Shown: positions 1 to 5,074 of the stretch, piece by piece | Numbering within the stretch: the stretch's first letter is position 1 | Layout of the letters: each line of letters opens with the position of its first letter | NCBI GenBank assembly: GCA_021805955.1 | Contig: JAJZDO010000637.1 | Coordinates: 1-6,223 of the forward strand | Direction of reading: 5' to 3' | Source: Acidobacteriota bacterium | GTDB lineage: Bacteria > Acidobacteriota > Terriglobia > Terriglobales > Acidobacteriaceae | DNA: 6,223 nt | Made by a program: the position numbers and the translations under genes | Notes under the pieces: model-generated | Database searches by the model: none | What the model was told of the DNA's origin: nothing | What the model saw: the letters and a program-made list of their open reading frames with translations, nothing else

Positions 1-91
1 CGAAGGCGAAGGGTTCAGAATGACTCGCTCCCACAATCAACTACACCAACTGTGAATCCGCTATGGAGCAGGGTATGAAGTTTGCACGTGA

Positions 92-250
92 ATAGGGACT
101 TTGTGCGGGCGTGTTGCGGTGAGCAACGTCTCGCGGCCTACGATGACGGTCTATTCGCCAAAGGGAAAGAATACGGGCGCTACGATCATCGTGTTTCCTG
201 GCGGAGGCCATGACTCATCTTCTACAGTTAGCAGAGCCAAATGGCTGTAA
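92..250 (+). pseudogene. alpha/beta-hydrolase (esterase) fragment
   Basis: A short open stretch between a TGA at 89-91 and a TAA at 248-250 has no start codon of its own. It encodes NVSRPTMTVYSPKGKNTGA followed by a hydrophobic strand and GGGHD. This matches the region around the first core beta-strand and the oxyanion-hole glycines of the alpha/beta-hydrolases often annotated as acetylxylan esterase or endo-1,4-beta-xylanase-like esterase. Similarity stops at about base 214. The rest of the fold, including the catalytic Ser, Asp and His, is absent, and the frame ends within a dozen codons. The fragment is therefore dead. The loss of homology next to an IS1634 fragment suggests disruption by that element (inference). 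The family assignment rests on a short conserved block recognised by eye. Confidence 0.6.
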
Positions 251-313
251 CCTATTGATTCCATAAGGCGCGATCCGGTATTTCGCGAAACATGGTGACA
301 CAGGGACGTCAAC

Positions 314-474
314 TTGTTCGTTCGCAAGCAAACCAACGGTTCCCGGACGTATCTGCACATTGTGGATAACAGTGGGTAGATGGCAAGGTCAAGCAACGCG
401 TCCTGCATCGTCTCGGTCGCCTCGATGAGTTGATGGTCAGCAGCCAGCTCGAGTCGCTGCTCCAGTCGCTCGCC
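314..474 (+). pseudogene. IS1634-family transposase, N-terminal fragment, frameshifted
   Basis: Reading from TTG 314 gives LFVRKQTNGSRTYLHIVDNS, typical of the extreme N-terminus of IS1634-family transposases (FVR..., YLxIV, then DGKxxQRV and LGRLDEL). The frame hits TAG at 377-379. Moving to the frame starting at 376 continues the match with VDGKVKQRVLHRLGRLDELM and then a leucine-rich stretch ending LLQSLA at about 474. A single-base loss near 374-376 explains the break, because a Trp or similar codon is expected between the Ser and VDG. None of the DDE catalytic domain (about 400 further residues in intact members) is present. This is a non-functional relic, and its left end lies somewhere between about 214 and 313. 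Confidence 0.7.
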
Positions 475-540
475 TACGTTAGCGTCTGCTGGCTCTTCAC
501 CTACGGGCTCTACCGCCGCAAAATCTTCCTCAAAGTCTGA
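475..540 (+). pseudogene. Unidentified C-terminal tail fused to the IS1634 relic
   Basis: In the same frame as the repaired IS1634 fragment, the sequence changes character at about 475. It becomes a short hydrophobic stretch with aromatic residues, then YGLYRRKIFLKV and TGA at 538-540. This does not resemble the usual IS1634 continuation. A hydrophobic segment followed by a basic RRK...F end is reminiscent of the last membrane helix of ABC-type permeases, but about 21 residues are too few to name a family. It is best read as the scar of a deletion or insertion that joined two unrelated genes. Confidence 0.3.
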
Positions 541-627
541 GGGGCTTCCTCGATAAGGACGAAGGCGTTGTCAAGATACATGCACGCATGTCCGGCCGTT
601 CAGGCCAGTTGTTTGTGACCGCAATCA

Positions 628-656
628 CGGACAGAACAGGCGGTGGGGCATATATT
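628..656 (+). promoter_or_regulatory. Candidate sigma70-type promoter for the universal stress gene
   Basis: CGGACA (628-633; 4 of 6 match to TTGACA) and TATATT (651-656; 5 of 6 match to TATAAT) are separated by 17 bases. They lie about 57 bases upstream of the ATG. The TTGACA hexamer at 655-660 is an alternative -35, but no convincing -10 follows it at 16-18 bases. Prediction by eye only. Confidence 0.35.
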
Positions 657-697
657 GACACCGCGATAGGCCGACGATCTGGAAACCGGGCAATCTC

Positions 698-706
698 AGG
701 AGGTGA
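698..706 (+). promoter_or_regulatory. Strong ribosome binding site
   Basis: AGGAGGTGA is a full-length anti-SD match, with 6 bases between it and the ATG at 713. It fixes the start of the universal stress gene and argues against the overlapping ATG at 703, which sits inside the site. Confidence 0.85.
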
Positions 707-712
707 ATACAC

Positions 713-1576
713 ATGGCACAATTCTCACCGAAATCGATCCTTTGTCCATTAGACTTAAGCTCTGCCTCGCCCACAGTTCTGCATTGGGCCAGTCTTTTCG
801 CTACAGTCTACAGCGCAAAACTCCAGGTCTTGCATGCGGAATGGATGGAGTACCCGCGTTATTTTCTTCCTTCACAGGCCGGAGAACTGGTCGCTGAGGC
901 TGAGAGGGTACGGAGCGCCATCCGCGACGATCTGCAGCGGTTGCTCAATGAAACGATTCCTGCGGAGATATCGCGTGAGATCGCCGTCCTGGAAGGCCAC
1001 CCCATCGAGAGGATTCTCGAGTATGCCGAGCGGCACAAGCCAGACCTGATCGTCATGGGCAGCCACGGACGAAGCGGCTTTGCTCGCATGAGACTAGGCT
1101 CCGTAGCGGAAAACGTCGTGCAACAAACCAGCAGCCCCACGCTGGTTGTACGCGCGCCAGGAGGCAAACCCACTCCACCGAAGATTTCGAGGATTCTCTG
1201 CCCCGTGATCTTCGATGAGCACTCAGCCCGGAGCATTTCGTTTTCCGCCGCACTCGCAGCTGCGACGGGCGCCCATCTCATTGTGATGCACGTGGAGGAA
1301 GGCGACCTGCCTCGCGATGCGCCTCCGAAGCAGCTCTGCGAATTGGTTTCCGCCGATGTGAGAGAGCACTGTGAGGTGGCTGAAGTGGTCCGTCAAGGAA
1401 GCGCAGCGGCGCAGATTCTACAGGTCGCTCAAGAATACGACGTCGATATCATTGCGCTGACCGCCAAGCACCGGCGCTTCCTGGACTTCACGGTCATTGG
1501 AACGACCACGGAAAAGGTGATGCGGCATGCGGATTCAGCGGTCCTTGTTCTTCCAGTTCGAGAGCATTTGCTGTAA
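713..1576 (+). CDS. Tandem universal stress protein (two UspA domains)
   Basis: A 287-residue soluble protein with two UspA folds in series, residues about 6-148 and 157-283. Domain 1 opens with the usual beta-strand and Asp (ILCPLDLS). It carries the complete ATP-binding signature G-2x-G-9x-G-S: G116, G119 and G129-S130 in GSHGRSGFARMRLGS. Domain 2 opens with ILCPVIFDE, but its matching loop reads T-AK-H-RRFLDFTVI-GT, so the first two glycines are lost and only G263-T264 remain. By analogy with known tandem Usps, one nucleotide site is likely active and the second is degenerate, with a structural or dimer role (inference). Such proteins act in the cytoplasm in stress, starvation or hypoxia survival and have no enzymatic pathway. 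The start is fixed by the SD at 698-706. There is no signal peptide or membrane segment. The gene faces the flavocytochrome gene, and the two stop codons are separated by 189 bases. Confidence 0.93.
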   Translation: MAQFSPKSILCPLDLSSASPTVLHWASLFATVYSAKLQVLHAEWMEYPRYFLPSQAGELVAEAERVRSAIRDDLQRLLNETIPAEISREIAVLEGHPIERILEYAERHKPDLIVMGSHGRSGFARMRLGSVAENVVQQTSSPTLVVRAPGGKPTPPKISRILCPVIFDEHSARSISFSAALAAATGAHLIVMHVEEGDLPRDAPPKQLCELVSADVREHCEVAEVVRQGSAAAQILQVAQEYDVDIIALTAKHRRFLDFTVIGTTTEKVMRHADSAVLVLPVREHLL

Positions 1577-1765
1577 TCAAGGCGAGGGCACGCTGGAGGA
1601 GCTTGCGGACCGCTTCCTGGGGAGTGTGGACTGGGCGAAGAAGATTTTTTGCGCAATGGAACCGCACGGGACAGGCCAAGGGTCTGGCCTCATTGAGTCC
1701 AAAGAAGGCCGGAATGGGCCTGCCATCATCGAGATCCTCGCCAATCCCTCCCGCACAAAACACGC
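1577..1765. other. Convergent intergenic region
   Basis: This 189-base gap lies between the two converging genes. It contains two short inverted repeats built from the same AGGCC/GGCCT arms: 1673-1678 with 1685-1690 (6 bp stem, 6-base loop), and 1706-1710 with 1717-1721 (5 bp stem, 6-base loop). Neither is followed by a T-run on either strand, so no convincing intrinsic terminator is visible. Both strands have open frames across the gap, but neither shows a start with an SD or a protein family I can recognise with confidence. Confidence 0.4.
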
Positions 1766-3613
1766 TTATGCACGCACCGACATTGCATGATGAAAGATGT
1801 TGTTGGGATCGTATTTCTTTTTCACCTGCTGCAGAAACTTATAGTTCGGACCAAAATACAGCTCCGGCCAGTAGGAATGCTGCAGCATGTCCATGTCGGG
1901 GTAATTGATATAGCATCCCTGGTAATACTCGCCGGGGTAGGGTGTTCCCTGGTGGTCGGCATCGACCTGAGGGGAAGTGTACAGGCCCGCATACAGTTCG
2001 TTTAAGAAGGCGATGTGTCCCGCGTCTTCCGCAGGCTCCGCCCAGTACGAGATAAATTGCAGCTTTAAGATACTGGATCGCTGGAATATCACCGTCTGCT
2101 CACCCTTATCTTTGCGGTTGACGGCGCCGCCGAAAGAGTCGATCAAGATGGTCGCGCCACCCGCCATCACCCCTGGAACTTCCCGTGTCAGGTGGTGATA
2201 AAAGACCGATATCTCATGCGGCGTGAAGCTCTTCCGCATGTAGGCCGACTTGTATGCCGCCCGTTGTCGGGTCCCGCCTCGCGCACCGCCGCTGCCATCG
2301 GTGTCAATCCACTGTGTGCGTGTCAGCGTATATGTCCCGCAGTTCATCTTCTGCCGATTGTCACCACGTCCACCTGAAATGGGAGCAACAAGGGTAGCCG
2401 GGGCGCCATTCCGTTGCTGCAGAGAACGCAGATACTTCACGATACCCTCTGTGTCCTGTTCGCTGAGTTGAGAAAAGGCGGGCATCCCGCCGCCGGTGCC
2501 GTTATGCACGATGTTGCGTAGTTCCTCGTCAGAAAGCGCGATCACACTTTGCGTACCGGCAATGTTAGGTCCGCCATTGCCGCCTCTGCCGGTGCCGCCA
2601 TGACAGACCGCGCAGTTCTCCGCAAAGTGCTCCGCTCCATGGTCGTGGCTGCCACTGTGCGCCCCCGAATAGACTCCGGCGTTCCCTTCCATCCCGTGAT
2701 TGTGCTGGCCCATTGTTGGGGTCTGCACGTCTGGGCCGCAACTGTCGAACAAATTCAAAAACTCATGCAGCACGCTCAGGTCCTTGCACGTCCCATCGGG
2801 ATTGCAGAACTGCACCTGAATACCAATGCGTCCACCGCTCTTGGGATGCAGATCCATCACAGTGAACAGTCCCCACGTGTCTGGATCTTTCCCGCGCGTA
2901 GCAAAGTAGTTGCCATAGGCGTTCAGGATCTTGGCGAATTTCTCCTCCGTCATGTCTGCCCATGAGAAGGACAGGCTCGCGATTGTCACCTCCTGCGGTG
3001 CAGGCGGCAGCGCATCGAAGATGTAATCGGTAATCACGCCGAAGTTGCCCCCGCCAACACCTCGGCATGCGCGGAACAGATCTGCATCGTGCCTGGCGTT
3101 GATGGTGCGTGGAACGACGTCGCCATTTGCGGCCACTGTGAGGATCTCGATTTCCGAGACCCAGTCTGTGGTAAGGCCAAATAGGCGGGACAGAACTCCA
3201 TAGCCGCCGCCAGTAATGTGTCCGCCCGCGGTGACCTCCGAACAACTGGCCCCCGGTAGGGTCACGTTATAGAGTCTGTAGAGATCCTGATACGCCTTGC
3301 CGACGGTGGCCCCTGGACCAATGCGGTACCGGGGATCATGGGGCAGATTGCCGGTATGGTTCAGCAGACCCACGTCGATCAGAGTGCCATTGGGGTTGTT
3401 GATATAGAAATCCGCATAACAATTCCCGCCCGCGCGGATTGTCGGCCGCTTCCCTGCGCTTACCGTCCGCTGCAGCGCCTCGGCCACATCGCCCGCATTC
3501 TGGCAGAGTGCAATGTCCGCGACGGACTCTGAGGGCATCGTCGGATACCGCGCATTGTGCGCCTTATTCAGGTTATGGAACCGCGCATCTCCCCGTGCAA
3601 CCCTAATCGCCAA
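1766..3613 (-). CDS. Single-chain flavocytochrome: BBE/VAO-type FAD oxidoreductase with inserted cytochrome c domain
   Basis: A 615-residue protein. Residues about 30-205 form the FAD_binding_4 (VAO/PCMH) domain: IRAGGNCYADF (57-69), LPGASCSEVTAGGHITGGGYG (119-139), and RGVGGGNFGV (184-193). The substrate domain starts at about 208 and is interrupted. Residues 300-330 are a His-rich linker. Residues 328-402 are a class I cytochrome c domain with the heme site C334-A-V-C337-H338, a Gly-rich PNIAG stretch, and GGGMPAF with M377 as the likely sixth ligand. The substrate domain resumes at about 420 (YKSAYMRKSF, SFGGAVN, SSILKLQFISYW) and ends in a BBE motif, FGPNYKFLQQVKKKYDPNNIF (587-607). C124 aligns with the 6-S-cysteinyl-FAD Cys of BBE enzymes, while the usual histidyl-FAD His is N64. 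Predicted role: two-electron oxidation of an alcohol, sugar or aromatic substrate (unknown), with electrons passed from FAD to heme c rather than O2. The start is TTG with SD AAGGAG at 6 bases; an in-frame TAA lies 18 bases upstream of the TTG. No signal peptide is visible, although heme c attachment occurs outside the cytoplasm. Confidence 0.9.
   Translation of the reverse strand: MAIRVARGDARFHNLNKAHNARYPTMPSESVADIALCQNAGDVAEALQRTVSAGKRPTIRAGGNCYADFYINNPNGTLIDVGLLNHTGNLPHDPRYRIGPGATVGKAYQDLYRLYNVTLPGASCSEVTAGGHITGGGYGVLSRLFGLTTDWVSEIEILTVAANGDVVPRTINARHDADLFRACRGVGGGNFGVITDYIFDALPPAPQEVTIASLSFSWADMTEEKFAKILNAYGNYFATRGKDPDTWGLFTVMDLHPKSGGRIGIQVQFCNPDGTCKDLSVLHEFLNLFDSCGPDVQTPTMGQHNHGMEGNAGVYSGAHSGSHDHGAEHFAENCAVCHGGTGRGGNGGPNIAGTQSVIALSDEELRNIVHNGTGGGMPAFSQLSEQDTEGIVKYLRSLQQRNGAPATLVAPISGGRGDNRQKMNCGTYTLTRTQWIDTDGSGGARGGTRQRAAYKSAYMRKSFTPHEISVFYHHLTREVPGVMAGGATILIDSFGGAVNRKDKGEQTVIFQRSSILKLQFISYWAEPAEDAGHIAFLNELYAGLYTSPQVDADHQGTPYPGEYYQGCYINYPDMDMLQHSYWPELYFGPNYKFLQQVKKKYDPNNIFHHAMSVRA
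2408..2632 (-). other. Cytochrome c domain embedded in the flavoprotein
   Basis: This is the segment for residues 328-402 of the flavocytochrome. It has the order of a free-standing mono-heme cytochrome c of the Cytochrome_CBB3 type: a short helix ending ENCAVCHGG, a Gly/Asn-rich loop with GGPNIAG, LSDEELRNIV, the Met loop GGGMPAF (39 residues after the heme His), and a C-terminal helix SEQDTEGIVKYLRSLQ. All ligands and core motifs are present and in frame with both flanks. It is therefore a complete inserted domain and not a chance CxxCH. Confidence 0.88.
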
Positions 3614-3619
3614 ACTCCG

Positions 3620-3625
3620 CTCCTT
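3620..3625 (-). promoter_or_regulatory. Ribosome binding site deciding a TTG start
   Basis: On the minus strand, AAGGAG is followed by 6 bases and then TTG (3613-3611). The frame is closed by TAA at 3634-3632, and the next ATG is codon 26, inside the region conserved with relatives. The TTG is therefore the best-supported start. Confidence 0.75.
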
Positions 3626-3644
3626 AGCTTTTTACTGATGGCTC

Positions 3645-3672
3645 ATTATATAGCGGTCAACACTGCTGTCCG
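3645..3672 (-). promoter_or_regulatory. Candidate hybrid promoter reading out of the IS4 end
   Basis: On the minus strand, a perfect -10 hexamer TATAAT (3650-3645) is preceded at 16 bases by CGGACA (3672-3667; 4 of 6 match to TTGACA). The -35 lies inside the presumed terminal repeat of the IS4 relic and the -10 in the flanking DNA. Transcription would begin around 3638, leaving a leader of about 25 bases that contains the SD. A TTGACC also occurs only 4 bases before the -10, too close to serve as its -35. Confidence 0.45.
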
Positions 3673-3673
3673 G

Positions 3674-4194
3674 TTAAAAGTCGAGCAGAATCAATCGGTT
3701 GCCTGAATCGGGTAATTCGGTATCGTAGTTGGATGGTTGAAGTGCCAGCAGAATGGGCGTTTTCTCGAACAGAGTTAGGCTGAGAATCTGTAGGATTTGG
3801 TAGAGGCTGGCCTCCATCCCGAGTCGCTTGCTGGTGACGGCGTCGAAGTAACTCACGCGGCGCAGGGCGTTCGGATACGCCGTGACCGATCCGGTAGTTT
3901 GGCCAGGATCACGGTCAGGTCCGAGCGCACGCCGGTGCTTTTGTCCACCGGATGCGAGTAGCGGCGCTGGAGCAACACGTTCTTTTTGCTGCGCACGACG
4001 AAGAAGGCCGACGAGAGCGTGAACGCGTGAAGCCGCTCGAAATCGATGTAGCCACGATCCATTACATAGAAGGAACCGGCCTCGGGCAGTATCTCGTCGA
4101 GGATGTTGACGTCATGCACCTTGCCGTCGGCGATGCGGATAAACGTGAGGATGTTGCCGTGCAGGGCGAGCAGCGTCTGCGCGAAATCGGCGAA
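3674..4194 (-). pseudogene. IS4-family transposase fragment, frameshifted and internally deleted
   Basis: Starting directly after the tnpB fragment, the reading frame gives LLALHGNILTFIRIADGKVHDVN and then FYVMDRGYIDFERL, the conserved second-Asp block of this IS4 group. LLQRRYSHPVDKSTGVRSD follows. Near 3883-3890 the frame shifts: the match continues in the next frame as TAYPNALRRVSYFDAVTSKR. At about 3824-3832 the sequence jumps from ...TSKR to RLGMEASLYQILQIL, skipping about 60 residues that carry the Y-(2)-R-(3)-E-(6)-K motif with the catalytic Glu. It ends in NRLILLDF and TAA at 3676-3674. The N-terminal part, with the first catalytic Asp, is also missing. This transposase is inactive. 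Confidence 0.82.
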
Positions 4195-4356
4195 GATTCG
4201 GTTGCGACGCGCATTTGCGAACAGAAACACGTGGCCGCTTTCTGGATCACAGCCCAGATGATCGCGCACCAGGCCGTAGAGACCGTTGAAATTCTTCCGC
4301 ATGTCAGTCGCGCCAGGTGCAAGGTAGATCCGCGTCGCCGGTCCAAAGCCGAACAC
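4195..4356 (-). pseudogene. tnpB: IS66-family TnpB, N-terminal 54 residues
   Basis: The frame starts 2 bases after the tnpA stop, the usual tight coupling of IS66 orf1 and orf2. It reads MFGFGPATRIYLAPGATDMR, then GLYGLV and SGHVFLFANARRNRI, the TnpB hallmark. Intact TnpB proteins have about 115 residues and continue with a K-x-L-x-W-D type segment. Here the sequence switches after RNRI to IS4-family transposase in the same frame, giving a 167-codon chimeric open frame (4356 to 3853). Truncated, presumably by IS4 insertion or by a deletion between two elements. Confidence 0.85.
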
Positions 4357-4358
4357 GG

Positions 4359-4718
4359 CTACAACCTCTCCAGCGCGCTCACCAGTTCCGCCAGAGTCTC
4401 AGCATCGAAGCCGCTACCAACCTCCACTTTCCGGCCGTTGGACAACCACACCGTGAGGGCGCTGTGCTGCTTCCCTGTTGCTGCAGAAGCTGACATCGCG
4501 GCCAGTTCCACCGCTATTCGCCGACTCTCACCAGCCATGCTGTTCCCACTCAACCGCTGCTCACCAGACTGCCTCTTCAGATGCCGGGCCAGCGTGCTCA
4601 AAGCCATTCCATGACTGCGACAAAACTCGCTTCGTCCCATCCCGCTCTTCCCGTACAAAGCAGCCAGACGCGCAATCTCTTGACGGCCACGTCGACCAAC
4701 TCCAGACTCTTCTGCCAT
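4359..4718 (-). CDS. tnpA: IS66-family accessory protein TnpA
   Basis: A 119-residue protein typical of the first gene of IS66 elements. It has an N-terminal helix-turn-helix region (about residues 10-50) with EFCRSHGMALSTLARHLKR, a variable Ser/Gly/Ala-rich linker, and a C-terminal beta/helix segment LTVWLSNGRKVEVGSGFDAE followed by TLAELVSALERL. The last part is the standard ending before tnpB. Its length fits the family. In IS66 elements TnpA and TnpB assist the TnpC DDE transposase, which is absent here, so the gene is intact but orphaned. No clear SD precedes the ATG. The gene is probably expressed weakly, if at all. Confidence 0.85.
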   Translation of the reverse strand: MAEESGVGRRGRQEIARLAALYGKSGMGRSEFCRSHGMALSTLARHLKRQSGEQRLSGNSMAGESRRIAVELAAMSASAATGKQHSALTVWLSNGRKVEVGSGFDAETLAELVSALERL

Positions 4719-4776
4719 AAGAAGAGCCCATCACAGATCACCCGCTGTTTACAGGTGGGTTGGTCAGACGCACACG

Positions 4777-5001
4777 ATGGAGAACCATGGTCATGTCGTG
4801 TCTCTCCATTTTATGCGCTGCAACTTTTGCTGCGTTCATAAGACATGGCGGGTGACGCCCGCAATGGAAACAGGGACCGCCTCACGCGTCTGGACACTGG
4901 AAGAATTGGTTGGAATTTTAGAGGGGCCCAGCAAAAAGCCGCTTAAAAGTAAAATCGCCTCGCGAGAGAGGCGGGGCCACCGTGTAAACACGATGGGATG
5001 A
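4777..5001 (+). pseudogene. IS1-like DDE transposase, C-terminal fragment
   Basis: The first 49 codons read SLHFMRCNFCCVHKTWRVTP and then AMETG...VWTLEELVGILE. This is the typical C-terminus of the DDE transposases commonly annotated as IS1 family in Acidobacteria and related groups (usual form: LHFMHYNFxRxHKTLRVTPAMEAG...VWxxEE). The catalytic core upstream is missing, and homology begins at about 4777 next to the IS66 relic's presumed end. The last 25 codons are unrelated Lys/Arg-rich sequence up to TGA at 4999-5001. No SD precedes the ATG. I treat it as a dead fragment. The family name is less certain than the transposase nature. Confidence 0.6.
4956..4996 (-). terminator. Tandem hairpins, terminator-like on the minus strand
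   Basis: There are two adjacent stem-loops: CCATCGTG/CACGGTGG (8 bp in RNA with one G-U pair, 4-base loop; 4977-4996), and CGCCTC/GAGGCG (perfect 6 bp, 6-base loop; 4956-4973). On the minus strand the second is followed by ATTTTACTTTT, a broken U-tract; on the plus strand no U-run follows. They may be a rho-independent terminator for minus-strand transcription or the relic of an IS end. No minus-strand gene that would need it is visible in this window. Confidence 0.35.
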
Positions 5002-5022
5002 ATGAATTAAGGACACCCCATA

Positions 5023-5028
5023 TATACT
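5023..5028 (+). promoter_or_regulatory. Candidate -10 element for the aminotransferase
   Basis: TATACT (5 of 6 match to TATAAT) lies about 46 bases before the GTG start. It sits within a short inverted repeat, CCCA (5017-5020) and TGGG (5028-5031), which could be an operator. No convincing -35 is seen at 16-18 bases upstream, so an activator or another sigma factor might be involved (inference). Confidence 0.28.
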
Positions 5029-5074
5029 GGGTTCCACAGCTTTTCCACACGGGATCCTTCGGTTGGGAGGAATT

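Larger units (their letters stand above)
3661..4752 (-). mobile_element. Composite relic of IS66 and IS4 elements
   Basis: This block holds IS66 tnpA, a truncated IS66 tnpB and a decayed IS4-family transposase, all on the minus strand. The right limit is placed at the minus-strand sequence GTAAACAGCGGG (4752-4741), because IS66 ends typically begin with GTAA (low confidence). The left limit is placed at CACTGCTGTCCGGTTAAAAG (3661-3680), which overlaps the IS4 transposase stop codon and resembles the terminal repeat of that IS4 group. Neither element keeps both of its ends, and IS66 tnpC is absent. The block cannot move by itself. Confidence 0.65.

Noticed and set aside
1..91. Possible upstream part of the hydrolase fragment
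   Set aside because: The frame is closed at 89-91, and I see no recognisable protein, RNA or repeat in this stretch.
655..660. Perfect TTGACA as the -35 of the stress gene promoter
   Set aside because: At 16-18 bases downstream there is only TCTGGA-like sequence, a poor -10. The TATATT overlapping it fits better as a -10.
859..1281. A 140-codon open frame on the minus strand within the stress gene
   Set aside because: It is antisense to a clearly coding Usp domain, has no family motifs and no RBS.
1577..1763. Minus-strand frame with AKNLLRPVHTPQEAVRKLLQ, resembling the end of a response-regulator receiver domain
   Set aside because: The likeness is confined to a short stretch, the phospho-acceptor region is not convincing, there is no RBS, and the frame runs on antisense into the stress gene. 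Not enough to call a remnant.
2763..3245. A 160-codon minus-strand frame overlapping the flavoprotein
   Set aside because: It is an out-of-frame shadow of the FAD domain, rich in Arg, Trp and Cys as expected for a shifted frame.
3952..4614. A 220-codon plus-strand frame across the IS block
   Set aside because: It runs antisense to IS66 tnpA/tnpB and the IS4 fragment, all recognisable on the minus strand; its own product matches nothing known to me.
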